Shown one piece after another: positions 12,111-22,994 of a stretch of 64,000 bases of DNA. The DNA comes from Nannobrachium achirus (lineage: Eukaryota > Chordata > Actinopteri > Myctophiformes > Myctophidae): contig OY997640.1 in the NCBI GenBank assembly GCA_963921795.1, positions 15,373,186 to 15,437,185 on the forward strand, in the 5' to 3' direction. Under the pieces are notes generated by a model. That model saw nothing but the letters and a program-made list of their open reading frames with translations. It ran no database searches and was not told the DNA's origin. The number at the start of each line of letters is the position of its first letter. The first letter of the stretch is position 1. Both the position numbers and the translations under genes were made by a program.

Positions 12111-12366
12111 TTGAAAAATAGCAGATATATAAGCTCACGCTGCAAGCTTGTAAACTCATGTTGGATTTGCTTGTTGTTTCTGATGTGTACATTTTGTCTC
12201 TATTGTTTTTAACATTGTTTTTGTTTACACTGATGTTGGTGATGTTTTTGTGTTCCGTTGTACAGCACTTTGGTCAATTTCGATTGTGTAAATGTGCTTT
12301 ATAAATAAAGGTTGATTTGATTTGATTTGATTTGATTTGAATCTTGTAGATCTGCTACTTTTGAAA
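12111..12366. mobile_element. Hairpin cassette split by a LINE-type 3' tail
   Basis: The left arm TTGAAAAATAGCAGATATAT stands at 12111-12150 and the matching right arm (ATCTTGTAGATCTGCTACTT) at 12341-12366. Between them is a non-LTR retrotransposon 3' end: GTACAGCACTTTGGTC, TTTATAAATAAAGGTTGATT and a (TTGAT)n tail on the + strand. This reads as a retroposon inserted into an existing hairpin. Confidence 0.7.
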
Positions 12367-12382
12367 AATCTTGAAAATTAAT

Positions 12383-12640
12383 CAGTTGTTTCTCAAACTT
12401 TTTATCATGTGAAGGACACCCAAAATGATATATATATTTGGCGAAGGACCCCCATCTCAAAATATGTTGATCCAGGGACCCCTCAGAGGCAAATATTTGA
12501 GTCCACTTTTAAAAATATATATTCAAAAATGTCCACAAAAAAAGATGTTTCAAAATTAGCAGATCTGTCTTGTACATCTGCAATTTATTTTTATAGTTAA
12601 AGTATATAATAAAGTGTTTCCAGGTCTTAAATGGCTTAAT
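12383..12640. mobile_element. hAT-like MITE, eroded hairpin
   Basis: TTGTTTCTCAAACTTTTTAT, GTGAAGGACACCCAAAATGA and GGACCCCCATCTCAAAATAT identify the family at 18899 and 38752. The cassette at 12551-12595 is reduced to TTAGCAGATCTGTCTTGTAC plus a short return arm. Confidence 0.6.
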
Positions 12641-12910
12641 TGGACAGAACAGAGGACAGCCAAACCAGGCAGGCGCCATCCAGTTGAGCAACGACAGCCA
12701 GCCAACCTCAGACAGATGGAGATTGAATTCGGTGGGCATGATGATGTCTATACTCGGCATCGCTGCAAAGAATATCCAAAACAACACGCTGTAAAAGATG
12801 AACTGAGGCGACCACGCATCCATCATTCCAATTGACAGGGCTGGAATGTTTGTTCCACTGCGATCTGGCAAACGCATGCCTGCACTGCCAATACGCCGTC
12901 ACAGATTCTA

Positions 12911-13478
12911 AGGCCCCATGCATTTACACTGGCAGCCAAATCCAGCCTGAATCAGATCTGTCACATCCAAGATTGGAAGCTGATTTGTTCCATGTGAACA
13001 TGTGACCATTTAACCCTTAAGTTCTGTTCGGGTCATTTTGACCCGGTTTACATTTTCATTTGAAAAAAAAAAGGTAGAAGTTTAAGTTTTTTCCACCTGA
13101 AACTCACTGGCCTTAAAGATTCTTCTGAGATGAACATGTAAAAAAATATTTTTGCACTACACCCATGCTACACCCCCCTCATATTGTTTGAACCTTAAGT
13201 GCTGTTCGGGTCATTTTGACCCAGAAGCACAGATGCACAGAAATACACAGTATTAATCCAAAACACAGACACACAGTCACCCCCACTTCTAACACCCCCC
13301 TTCCGAAGCCCCATTCCGAATTTATATTAGTGTTGTTTTTTTTAAACCAAATATCCCCTGGGTCAAAATGACCCGAACAGAACGAAGGTGTAGTGAATCT
13401 GAACAGAACTTAAGGGTTAAACCGATTTAAACAGATCTGATTCAGGCTGGATTTGGCTGCCAGTGAAAATTCTGGCCT
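12911..13478. mobile_element. Foldback element interrupted by a TTAA element
   Basis: Left arm 12928-12962 (CACTGGCAGCCAAATCCAGC...) and right arm 13430-13468 are near-perfect complements. Inside lies the TTAA-bracketed element 13014-13416, so the outer element is older. No coding sequence is present. Confidence 0.75.
13010..13420. mobile_element. TTAA-flanked MITE with TTTTGACCC repeats
   Basis: TTAA occurs at 13010-13013 and 13417-13420. The termini CCCTTAAGTTCTGTTC and GAACAGAACTTAAGGG are perfect 16-bp inverted repeats. GGGTCATTTTGACCC, itself palindromic, appears near each end. This architecture fits a piggyBac-type MITE. Confidence 0.8.
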
Positions 13479-13639
13479 AATTTTCTTTGCTTAAGCTGTT
13501 GAGTTACCTTTATTAGAAGGGTAATGAGATGCATCATCTAATTTTTATGGGTGTATAAGCGAACAAGGCATGCAATGCAGTAAATGCACAAACAATACAA
13601 CAAAGTACATCCATACAGACAGAGAGCTTGTATAGATAT

Positions 13640-13774
<135 letters not shown>

Positions 13775-14236
13775 GCGTGCGTGTGAATCAAGAATAACAT
13801 CTAGTAGTACGGTGAGACATGGACAACTATGTACTTTATAATCATAGCACACTTTGAGGTGCTTGGAGTCGCTGTGTGCATGAGTTATATATTTCTAAAT
13901 ATCACATATACTGTATATGTATGTGCACACAGTGTTGTTTATGGCCATCTACAGTATGTGTGTGTTTGTTTATGTGTGTAATCTTAACATTATAGGCAGT
14001 CATTCTGTTTGGAGGAGAAGGAGCTTCCAGTTGTTGGTAATATGGCAGATGGAAAGTGTATGACCTGCGTTTTCTATGGATGTGTTTGCTGCTGTTTACA
14101 TTCTGTGAACGTGTTAGAAGCCATGCACTGCACTGACGCACATGTTATTTCGAGTATGTATGGATGGCATCAGAAGCAACATGTGTGGGCCCTTGTAACA
14201 TATTTTATAAATGTGGACTCAAATAGAGGAAATAAA

Positions 14237-14407
14237 AGTGTGCGTGCATGCGTGGTGCGTGCGTGGGTGTGTGCATGCGTGTGTGTGTGTGCGTGCGTGC
14301 GTGCGTGTGTATGTGTTTCCCAGGATTATATTGAAAATAGCAGATCTACCAGCTCACAATGTGTTGCATTGCAACGCGTTGTGACCCTGAAATCTGCCAT
14401 TTTCAAA
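14237..14407. repeat. GCGT/GTGT tract followed by a stand-alone hairpin cassette
   Basis: 14237-14312 is a GT/GCGT simple repeat. 14330-14407 is a hairpin cassette with arms TTGAAAATAGCAGATCTACC and AATCTGCCATTTTCAA and an ATGTGTTGCATTGCAACGCG tip. No transposon end was recognised around it. Confidence 0.65.
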
Positions 14408-14528
14408 TAGCCATGCTTATGTAGCCTATAGTCGCTCGCTTCTTTTGGGCTTGTTTTCATAGCAACAGTTGCTTAGTTCTCTCACAAAAAATGACAACAG
14501 GACCCTCTGCAGTGCTTTGTGGTTGAGG

Positions 14529-14579
14529 ACAGTACAGTACAGTACAGTACAGTACAGTACAGTACAGTACAGTACAGTA
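14529..14579. repeat. (ACAGT)n pentanucleotide array, left block
   Basis: About ten copies of ACAGT stop at the start of the hAT-like element and resume at 14963. Confidence 0.93.
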
Positions 14580-14962
14580 CAGTTGTTCAGGCCGCGACCC
14601 CCAAAATAATCATGTTTTAAATGGGGATCCCCCATCCTGACGAGCACTAAGGCATTACATTTTTTATATCACGGTTCTATTGTGAAAATAGCAGATCTAC
14701 ATGCTCACAGCACCTCGGAACGCAAGGCGTTGTGAGCATGTAGATTAGCTATTTTCACAATTTCTCCCTCTAATATTTGACAATTTGGCCAATGTTTAAT
14801 TTGTCATTTCAGAGGTATTAAAAAGTCCTTAAATTGACACTTTAGAAAAGTGCAGATATGTTGGTTTGTTTACTGTTGATTGAGAAAACAGTGTTGCACA
14901 TTAATTTAATCATCCGGGGACCCCCCCAAATTCATCCGACCCACAGGTTGAGAACCACTGTG
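14580..14962. mobile_element. hAT-like MITE inside a pentanucleotide array
   Basis: The right end GGTTGAGAACCACTG is the complement of the classic hAT start CAGTGGTTCTCAACC; the left end CAGTTGTTCAGGCCGCGACC is a shortened version. The hairpin at 14679-14761 has arms ATTGTGAAAATAGCAGATCT and complement with the ACATGCTC/GAGCATGT variant. (ACAGT)n on both sides indicates insertion into that array. Confidence 0.75.
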
Positions 14963-15023
14963 GTACAGTACAGTACAGTACAGTACAGTACAGTACAGTA
15001 CAGTACAGTACAGTACAGTACAG
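14963..15023. repeat. (ACAGT)n pentanucleotide array, right block
   Basis: About twelve copies continue the repeat seen at 14529-14579. Confidence 0.93.
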
Positions 15024-15382
15024 TTCCCATAACAGGTGGTATAATAACGCGGCCGCTCAGCATGCTCTCTGTGGTGCCTCTTTGGAAGGCCTGTGCAGCT
15101 TGAGGCAAATGCCAAACCTTTTTAGCGTGTGGCAGGTGTGCTCCAATTTATGCTGTCTTTTGGTTCACTTAATAAGGGAGAATTTCAGTCTAGGAGATTA
15201 TTTTACCTGTTTGCGTTCTTCTCTGCCAAAAATAGCAGTCCAGATGTTGTTGTTTTCCCACAGCTTCAAACAGGAGGGATTGGTTTTATTGTTAATAAGC
15301 TTATTTTTATCACTGGAAAATATTTTTTTTCCCGGTACATGTCTACCGTACATACTGACAGTATCCCATCGACACTGTAATA

Positions 15383-15895
15383 TTAACTCATTTTGTGCTA
15401 TTAAATTAACGGATTAAAATGTCCAGCGTGCCTGCCGCAGCCTGCATTCACAACCATTGTCTTATTTTGAAGGCCAGAAATCCATAGCGTAAACACTTCC
15501 GGTCTGACGTCATCACGTCCTTCACCGGAATCGATCATTGTTTACGTGGTGTTGTGTAATGGCGAATCGGTGCTTTTCAACATGTGTTATATAAGCGAGC
15601 ATCTAGTGCCATCCTCGCTTTGAAAGTGTTGTTTTGAGATAATGGACATTAAAGATGAGATTCCCCGTCTGCCTCAATGTTATGGGATTACTATTTTGTG
15701 CTCGTGGATCCGTGATGATGATGTATCGGCGAGGGCGATCGACTCAGGACGTTCCGGGCACCAACAGGGTAGGATTACCGCCGTTACAGTAATAGAGTAC
15801 TTTTCGCGAGTATACTCGGGATCGGCACTCTGGATACTCGAGTATTTTTCACGAGTATTCTCGGGATCGGCGCAAAATGAGTTAACAGGGGGCAG
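15383..15895. mobile_element. TTAA-flanked piggyBac-like element, copy A
   Basis: TTAA at 15383-15386 and 15892-15895 bracket 505 bp with termini CTCATTTTGTGC and GCGCAAAATGAG. Copies B (16314-16818) and C (48402-49087) share the TTCGGGATCGGC- or CTCGGGATCGGC-type right end. An open frame from 15642 starts MDIKDEIPRLPQ and resembles the disrupted frame in copy B; it may be a remnant of a first exon but I recognise no transposase domain. A GAGTAT-rich double motif (15800-15870) precedes the right end. Confidence 0.78.
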
Positions 15896-16313
15896 CCAAT
15901 GTTGTCGTTAAAACGCAGATCTTTGAAATCTCGCCTTGCGAGAAATCAGAATCCTATTGGAGTCAGTGCGAAGTGCTGTGCGCCCACATCTGCGCCGCTT
16001 CTGTTATAAACAAATAACAGCCATAATGCGGCTCACAGTGCCAAACGAGATTAACCAGAGTCATTATGTGCGACAGACGTGTCAATCCCTTCCTGTTTGA
16101 AGCTGTGGTCGGGTAGGAAGAACAAGATTGCCTGTCATGAAAAACAAGAGAGAGAAGAACGCAAACTAAAGATAAAATAACCTTCTAGGTCGAAATTCTC
16201 CTATAAGGTTATTACAGTTATTACTACTAGGTTACATGTATTATAACTTGTATTTAGTCAGGAACACTCACGTCAAATAGAATTAATCATTTATTGCAAC
16301 AAATGGAATACAG
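15896..16313. other. Unassigned spacer between two TTAA elements
   Basis: I find no gene, RNA or repeat border in this roughly 420-bp stretch. Confidence 0.4.
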
Positions 16314-16818
16314 TTAACCCATTTAGTGCTCCAGACATGAACGGGTTAAATGTCCAGCGCGCCTTTCGCCTGCTCCGTCCGCGGCCAGTCTCTTATTTTG
16401 AAGGCCAGAAGTCGATTGCACAAACATTTCCTGTTTAACGTCATGACGTCATTCACCGGAAGTGGCCATCGTCCCATGCGGTTGGAGTAATGGCCGATCG
16501 TTGCCTTTCAGCTTGTGTTATAATAGCGAGAATCTGATGCCACCCTTGGCTTCAAAAGTGTTTTTTGGAGAAAATGGACATTAAAGATGTGATAGACCGT
16601 CGGCTACCATGTTAAGGAATTACTATTTTGTGCACGTGGATCCGCGATGATGATGAATCAGCGAGTCCAATCGTGCCAGCACTTTCCAACGGACCGTACG
16701 GTAAGCTTGCCAGCTTTACTGTATATACAGTATATAGCGCGAGTATACTCGGGATCGGCACTCCGAGTACTCGAGTATTTTTCACGAGTATTCTCGGGAT
16801 CGGCTACAAATGGGTTAA
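16314..16818. mobile_element. TTAA-flanked piggyBac-like element, copy B
   Basis: TTAA at 16314-16317 and 16815-16818 bracket termini CCCATTTAGTGCTCC and CTACAAATGGG. It aligns with copy A along most of its length, including ATGGACATTAAAGATG, where the frame is stopped early. The two copies lie only about 420 bp apart, in the same orientation. Confidence 0.78.
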
Positions 16819-16969
16819 AAAGCCTTAGGAGATGTTCCCTGAATTGTGTGTGCACGCCTGCTAAGCAAAATCAGGGAACTTTAAGCAAATCCCCCCCATA
16901 GATACAAGTACAACATCCATACTTTGACATATTAGCACGAATTAGCAGACATAAAATAACAGCGTCACA

Positions 16970-17290
16970 CAAAAGCATTAAAAGTAGCAGATCGACAAGC
17001 TGAAAACATGTCGCTTCGAGCCGTACTTCGAGCTTGTCTAGATTTGCTACTTTTGCTATTTATAAAATTGTAATCCTTATAAAGCTGGACACAACTGTTT
17101 TGGACATATGAGTTTTCCACTCAACAGAGACAATATTGTCGTTGTTGGGTGAAAACCTTGTATGTTCAAAGCCGTTTGCATTTTTCGCTTTACAGTTTGC
17201 ATTTTTCACTTTAAAAATGATTTAAACTAGTGAAAACAGACGATCTACAAGCACACAACCCCTCGTTGGACATTACAATGATCTGCTAGT
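16970..17290. mobile_element. Two adjacent CTGTCGGG-family MITEs
   Basis: The first contains the hairpin 16980-17056 (AAAAGTAGCAGATCGACAAG arm) and ends with GACATATGAGTTTTCCACTC at about 17130, the complement of the family's left end. The second begins TTGTCGTTGTTGGGTGAAAA at 17138 and runs to a half hairpin (GAAAACAGACGATCTACAAG) at 17231-17288. Confidence 0.65.
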
Positions 17291-17699
17291 AGGCCTATGC
17301 CTCATCAATATTTCATTTCACATGTGCAGTACATGTAAATGATAATGAATATGTGACAAATGTAATCTTTGACTCTGAAATGATTGAATCTCGAAAAAAG
17401 AAAAACATGTTTTCATTCAGTTGCTGCAAAATCTTTTGTTTCCCCCCCCTCTCTCTCTCTTCTTTGCCCAGTAGACCAATCAGTGGTGCTGCTGCTGTCC
17501 ATTCTCAGAGCATAGAGGCACCAGGGTGATGCTTTGTGAATAAAACACAGAATTATGCTGTGGGCAGAAGAAAAAAAACACAATTTGTATAATCTATCAT
17601 GCATGAGAGAAAGCTATAGTTCAGGGGTTGATATGTAAATGTGGGATCTGTTATGTCGAATTGGGAGATAAAAAAAAATCCCAATTAACCCATTAAAAC

Positions 17700-18010
17700 C
17701 GAAAAAGCATCTGTGTTGTTTTAGATTTGAGTTAAAAAGCATTATTTTATTTTATTATATATTATATATATTATATTATATTAAAAAAAATACTATAAAA
17801 AAAATAGAAGATACTATACAAGCTCATAGCACGTCACTTTGTGTCGCGCTACAAGCTTACAGATATGTTATATTTGAAAAATCTGGATTTTCTTTTACAA
17901 ATCTTTGAATATACATTCTCTTAAAGCGAACATTTTAAACTGAAATCTTTGCTTCTTGGGGTCCCTCGAACACAATGTTTTGAGATGGGGGGTCAGCGGC
18001 CAAATACATA
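17700..18010. mobile_element. hAT-like MITE, degenerate, with hairpin
   Basis: The cassette at 17801-17882 keeps TACAAGCTCATAGCACGTCA and a complementary return arm. GGGGTCCCTCGAACACAATG and GATGGGGGGTCAGCGGCCAA identify the GGACCCCCATCTCAAAA family in reverse orientation. Confidence 0.6.
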
Positions 18011-18093
18011 TACTTTTGACTGATAAACTAATAAACTGCTTTTATTTATTAAATGTATTTAATTATGTACTTATGTACTTATTTTTTAACGTA

Positions 18094-18095
18094 TT

Positions 18096-18171
<76 letters not shown>
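18094..18171. repeat. (CTTT)n microsatellite
   Basis: An uninterrupted tetranucleotide array of about 19 units; the apparent poly-Phe-Leu-Ser frames are artefacts. Confidence 0.97.
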
Positions 18172-18480
18172 AGAGTGGTTGCCCAACAGGGCAACACATT
18201 ACAGTCCTGGGGAAACTTTATTTATTACTAGGGTAACTTTTACACTGCCATTGGAAATTGACAGACAGACAGACATCTGTCCGGGTTAGGGAATCAATAG
18301 GGAATCAATGGGAGTGGGAATCAGTAGGGAATCAATGGGAGTGGGAATCAGTAGGGAATCAACTAGTCGAGCTTCACACATGACAGTTAGCTTGCTGCAG
18401 CAACCGTCAGCAACCACACTCGCAATTTCCAATTGCATCTTTTCTAGTTTATTTATTTCAGCAAACTGAACACATTCATT
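18172..18480. repeat. Repeat related to the 3.7-4.8 kb block, with a small minisatellite
   Basis: AGTGGTTGCCCAACAGGGCA matches the reverse complement of 4757-4790, and 18410-18460 matches the reverse complement of 3775-3825. Between them, 18290-18360 repeats GGGAATCAATGGGAGTGGGA-type units about three times. Confidence 0.65.
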
Positions 18481-18702
18481 TGTAGAATCAGCCTGGGGTT
18501 TAATGGGTTAACCAGGAACAAGAGATTAGGAATGAAATTCATTTTTTCAAACATTTTTCTTTTTTTTTTTTTTTTGGTTCATGTTGTTGTCAGAGGGGAC
18601 TAGATAAGCCAGTGATGCTGGAGGATGAACACGGTTGCCGGTTGGTGGAGCCTGACGCAAAACGAGCAGTCATGCAAATCCAATCAAAAACACCTTTGTT
18701 TT

Positions 18703-19170
18703 AAGCCATTTAGCCCTAAACTCAAATCTGTGTTACTTTATAGATTTAACTATTACAAAATAGCAGATATACAAGCTCACAGCTCACACGCTGTGAGCTT
18801 GTAGATCTGCAATTTTTGAAAAATCTTTAACATTTGTGCAAGTCTTTGAATATTTTTGACCCGATTCTATAAATGTCTTCTAAATCCTTGTTCTAAATCA
18901 GTGGTTCTCAAACTTTTTCATGTCAAGGAACCCAATCTCAAAATATGCTGTTCTAGGGACCCCCCAGAAGCAAATATTTTAGTTACAAATGTTTTTGAAA
19001 AGATATTCAAAGACTTAAAAAAAAAAAAAAAAAAATCTAGATTTTTCAAAAATAGTAGATCTACAAGCTCGCAGAGCGGCACTCTGTGCGGCGCTGTGAG
19101 CTTGTACATATGCTGTTTTTCAATTGTTAAATAATTCTAATAATAATTATGTGTCTAAAAGGGTTAATTC
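18703..19170. mobile_element. Nested hAT-like MITEs with two hairpin cassettes
   Basis: CAGTGGTTCTCAAACTTTTT at 18899 is a clear hAT-type left end that lies within or against an older relative beginning near 18703. Hairpins occur at 18755-18819 (tip CACAGCTCACACGCTGTG) and 19043-19124 (tip GCACTCTGTGC). A poly(A) run separates the second hairpin from the family interior. Confidence 0.65.
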
Positions 19171-19378
19171 AGAAAAATGTGCCTTTGAAACACACAGATC
19201 CACCGTTTATGTAATCTAATTGTTCGGAATGAGCCAGGAGACGGGTCCATTTGGCGCAGTTTGGCTGCATGGAGCCCTGCCAGACCCTGAACCATGCGAG
19301 CCATCTGCTTTCTGAGCACCGGACGTGACTGAGAGGACAACTGAATCTGATGCTGGTGGCATTGACGATATGTAGATC

Positions 19379-19596
19379 CAGTGGCGTCAGTTCAGAAAAA
19401 GCTAAGGTAGCCTATGGCAACTTCGCGTGCGTGCAAGACACCATACCTTAGCAACAGGCATGATACATTTATTTTTTCCCCTGTTTCTACGGTTTCTTGG
19501 GCTGGATATGGCAGCCTGGAACAGTTGTTCAAGTGCTGCTAAACTTGGCATGTTATAACGGGGGCATACCCCTGCCATACCCAATTGACGCCCCTG
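19379..19596. mobile_element. hAT-like MITE, short form, 8-bp TSD
   Basis: It starts CAGTGGCGTCAGTTCAG and ends CAATTGACGCCCCTG, i.e. the 7412-7908 family reversed. TGTAGATC (19371-19378) and CGTAGATC (19597-19604) match at 7 of 8 positions. At 218 bp it lacks the hairpin cassette and most of the interior, so the cassette is not part of the short form. Confidence 0.83.
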
Positions 19597-19631
19597 CGTA
19601 GATCACATCTGTTCTCTGGGATGACTTACTG

Positions 19632-20163
19632 CAGTGCTTCTCAGCCTTTTTACACCAAGTACCACCCCAGAAAATATCTGTGTGTCCAAGTACCACCATA
19701 ACTGATGTTCAAATACAGGCACGTACTGTGGACCCCATCCTATTCAATATGCACACAGGAGGCCAATTTATTCCTTGAATTCATAGAGATTTTCTAGTTT
19801 TTGTTTTTGTTCTCTTGCATTCCTAAGCCAATAATTTGATGACCGGATCATCAGCCAGACTTATAGTTACTACGTCTGTGAACTTCCCATGTATGCAATT
19901 AGCTGCACGATACTGATATTTCCAATTCATTCATTCTCAAATCTTCTATTAACATCTAGGTGTGCTGTCATGCTCATTTCAGCACGGCTGCAGAGCCTAT
20001 TTCAACCAATTGCTAGGTCAGAACGACCTATATAATATAATATCAACATTTCACTCCACTTGTCTTTTTTCTTCTTTTTTGGGATACTCCTCTGAGTACC
20101 ACCAGAGGGGGGCTCAAGTACCACCAGTGGTACAGTACATGTACCACAGGTTGAGAACCGCTG
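19632..20163. mobile_element. hAT-like MITE, 8-bp TSD, no hairpin cassette
   Basis: The termini CAGTGCTTCTCAGCC and GGTTGAGAACCGCTG are hAT-type. ACTTACTG is duplicated perfectly at 19624-19631 and 20164-20171. AAGTACCACC motifs lie near both ends. It is a useful control, since it has no AGATCTAC hairpin inside. Confidence 0.88.
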
Positions 20164-20369
20164 ACTTACTGTATATGAGTGGGGTTCTTGAGGGGTTTAC
20201 AGGGGGTCCACAGCTAAATTGGAAAGAGTTTTGCCCATTTAGACCCCTATTCGTCGTAGGCTAACTACTTTCAAGACGGATACCCCTTTTGTTTTCGTAT
20301 GTACAGTTTATAGCAATATAATCCTTTTTGTAATTCTTGAATACATTTCAGAAGTTTTTTCAGAAAACA

Positions 20370-20663
20370 TATAGTTCGGGATTTAGATGGAGTTTTTAGA
20401 AACGGCCTCAGGTCTAAATGGGTTAAGCATTTTTAACTCTATTCGATACATTGGCAAATCAAAAATAGTCTGTCTACAAAGCTCACACCGCGTCACGCAT
20501 CGCAGCCCGCTGTGTGAGCTTTTAGATCGGCTGTTTTTAAATATGTTTTGAAAAATCTTGACAATTGGTGAACATACAGTATGAGGTCCTGATGGGGGTC
20601 CGCAGCCAAATATATAATAATTTGGGCAGTCCATGAAATGAAGACCTTTGAGAACAACTGACA
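20370..20663. mobile_element. hAT-like MITE, reverse orientation, with hairpin
   Basis: The hairpin at 20460-20539 has arms AAAAATAGTCTGTCTACAAA and a diverged complement. GGGGGTCCGCAGCCAAATAT and TTTGAGAACAACTG at the right edge are the reversed family end. Confidence 0.6.
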
Positions 20664-20834
20664 TCTAAATAAGGTGGTTGATGCCTCCGCGGTGTCACTT
20701 CTGGCTTGTTGCCCACACTCTGCCAATTGAAACGGGACCTTTAGTGACTTTTAGCGGCTGTTAGCAGCGCTCTGAGCCAGATGGAGGACAGCGTGGGGAG
20801 AGTGAAGAGCATCTGGGCCAAATAGGACACGCTG

Positions 20835-21098
20835 AACCACTTGCACCCCATTTCAGAGTCACACCAGGTCTTAGTTTTAACCACTTGCATCCCATTCCAG
20901 AGCCATGTCTTAGTTTTAACCACTTGCACCCCATTCCAGAGCCATACCAGGTCTTAGTTTTAACCACTTGTACCCCATTCCACAGTCATACCAGGTCTTA
21001 GTTTTAACCACTTGTACCCCATTCCAGAGTCATAACAGGTCTTAGTTTTAACCATTTACACCCCATTCTAGAGTTATACAAGGTTTTAGTTTTGCACT
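20835..21098. repeat. Minisatellite, unit about 43-46 bp, six copies
   Basis: The unit contains AACCACTTGCACCCCATTCC and GGTCTTAGTTTT. Copies diverge towards the right (CCATTTACACC, GTTATACAAGG). One unit near 20900 has a short internal deletion. Confidence 0.9.
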
Positions 21099-21126
21099 AC
21101 TTCTTCTTTCTTTCTTTTTTTTCTTT

Positions 21127-21190
21127 CCAGAAATAGCATATCTACAGGCTCAAAACACGTCGTCTGACGCTGCGTTTGGAACTTATTTAT
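21127..21190. repeat. Partial hairpin cassette
   Basis: AGAAATAGCATATCTACAGG opens a left arm and CGCTGCGTTTGGAACTTAT keeps only part of the return arm. Confidence 0.5.
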
Positions 21191-21422
21191 TATATATTGA
21201 AGATTGTTTCCATTTTTTCTAGCTATTTTCTATTAGATAAAGAAACTAAAGAATAAAGAAAGAATCTATTCAATTTCAGTGCCAAATCACAACAAGTTGT
21301 CTGGAGACACGTTCTGTATGGCGCAGAGAGACATTGTTTCCTCCCTGAGCAATCATCTGACGACATGCAGCGGCGAGGGAAAACTCAACTCCCAGGCTCT
21401 CACGGCACATCATGTCTCAGGG

Positions 21423-21425
21423 GAA

Positions 21426-21503
<78 letters not shown>
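21423..21503. repeat. (GACA)n microsatellite
   Basis: About 20 units of GACA; translated frames are Thr-Asp-Arg-Gln artefacts. Confidence 0.97.
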
Positions 21504-21504
<1 letters not shown>

Positions 21505-21535
21505 TAGAGATGTACAGCAGGACTTCTGTCAGGAC

Positions 21536-21920
21536 TATCTATGGATGGGACCATTATGAAATTGTCATATCACGATTATTGTGACAAAAGAAATCACAAT
21601 TTACGATAGCGATAATCAAAATCCATTATCCTGGGGCGGAACATTAGCCAAAAAATAGGTGATCTACAAGCTCTTGTAGATCGCCTATTTTTTGACATTT
21701 GATAGAGAGTGAAAAAAAGACTGTAGGTATATTATAAGTACCTTTTACTAATTATAGAGGGTTTAAGTGGTACCAGATATGCAGCTCGGCAAATAAAAGG
21801 TGAATTGATCCCAGTGCATGACGGAGGACCATGTCACAATATATTAAATCTCCACAATATGAATATTGTGAGTGTTTTTTATCACGATAAATGATAATAT
21901 CGCGTATCGTCCCATCCCTA
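21536..21920. mobile_element. hAT-like MITE with TAGGGATGGGA-type ends
   Basis: The right end is CGTATCGTCCCATCCCTA; the left end TATCTATGGATGGGACC is an altered version. GTCAGGAC (21528-21535) and GTCAAGAC (21921-21928) match at 7 of 8 positions. A short, clean hairpin (21647-21695; AAAAAATAGGTGATCTACAA and complement) sits in the middle. Confidence 0.7.
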
Positions 21921-22064
21921 GTCAAGACGTGGAGCAGGTGTGCTTCCTCTGATTGCGTCCTTGGCTGATGTGGGCCGTGGGAGTAGAGAGAACAGAGGAG
22001 TATTATAGTGGCTCTCCCAAAAATAGAAATGCAAGACTTTACTGTAGCTCAGATGCACACTGTC

Positions 22065-22510
22065 TTTAAAGGTATATTCAGTGATTGTATTTCATTCAAA
22101 TAAAAATATAATTGGTACATTTTCCATTCATTCTCCTCACTAGAATGTGTGCTGACCATATAAGGACTTCCACCATGGCCCGTGTTACGAGCATAACTAG
22201 ATTCGGTTTTCAGAGGTGGCCAGCCAGTCCTCGACCAATCAGCGTAGAGTATGGCCGTAGTTATGTTATGATGTTTAGTTATGATGGTCAAAATAAAAGT
22301 TTTGAGAACCACTGTCGCTCTGAATTAAGAGCGTCTGCTAAATGCCTAGATTGTAAACTACTGAACTCATAAAATTCCACAGTCTCGTAGTAGCTGGAGA
22401 CGTAGGCCTACCGATATTCAGTGATTGGGTCCAATGATCAAAACGAGAACATTATAATAGTGTAAAAAATGAGCCCCGGCCACTTTCATTATCACTGAAT
22501 ATACCTTTAA
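22065..22510. mobile_element. TTAA-flanked MITE containing an L2-type tail
   Basis: TTAA at 22065-22068 and 22507-22510 bracket termini AGGTATATTCAGTGAT and ATCACTGAATATACCT, a perfect inverted pair. Inside, 22312-22368 reads AAGAGCGTCTGCTAAATGCC, the conserved 3' tail of fish L2-type LINEs and their SINEs. Confidence 0.75.
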
Positions 22511-22664
22511 GACAAATTGATAAAGAAACTGCAAGTGCCGCGATTTTATTTTTGAGTAAAATAGAAGATTGATTGATCAAGATTGTTGTTGACCAAAAAA
22601 AGCATAGGCCTATACATGACGATATGGTATAAGACACGAAGAAGGTTGAGATCTTATTGCCATT

Positions 22665-22994
22665 GGCTGGGTTTCCCAAAGCGATTTTAGCCCATCGTAA
22701 CTCACGCATGGTCGTAGAGGCCAAGCCCCGACCGCCATGTTCCCGTGTTTACATGGGTTCGATCGCTTTCTGTTTTCCCATGTATTTCCTGTCTTTCCCC
22801 ATGCCCTATTTAGACAGGTTTGAGACTTTATTAAGCACTTTGTTTGTGAAATATGAATGTTGGTATAGCTGTAGGGGGCTAAATAAGTCGCTCTGCCCGA
22901 ACCCATGTAAACCCGGGAACATGACGGTCAGGCCTTGGTCCCTACGACCTTGCTTGAGCTTCAATGGGCTAAAATCGCTTTGGGAAACCCAGCC
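22665..22994. mobile_element. MITE with GGCTGGGTTTCCC inverted ends
   Basis: GGCTGGGTTTCCCAAAGCGA at the left is answered by an exact complement at the right, with at least 30 bp of terminal inverted repeat. Internal CCATGTTCCCG / CCGGGAACATG blocks also pair. Only a 3-bp ATT duplication is possible, so the superfamily is left open. Confidence 0.72.
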
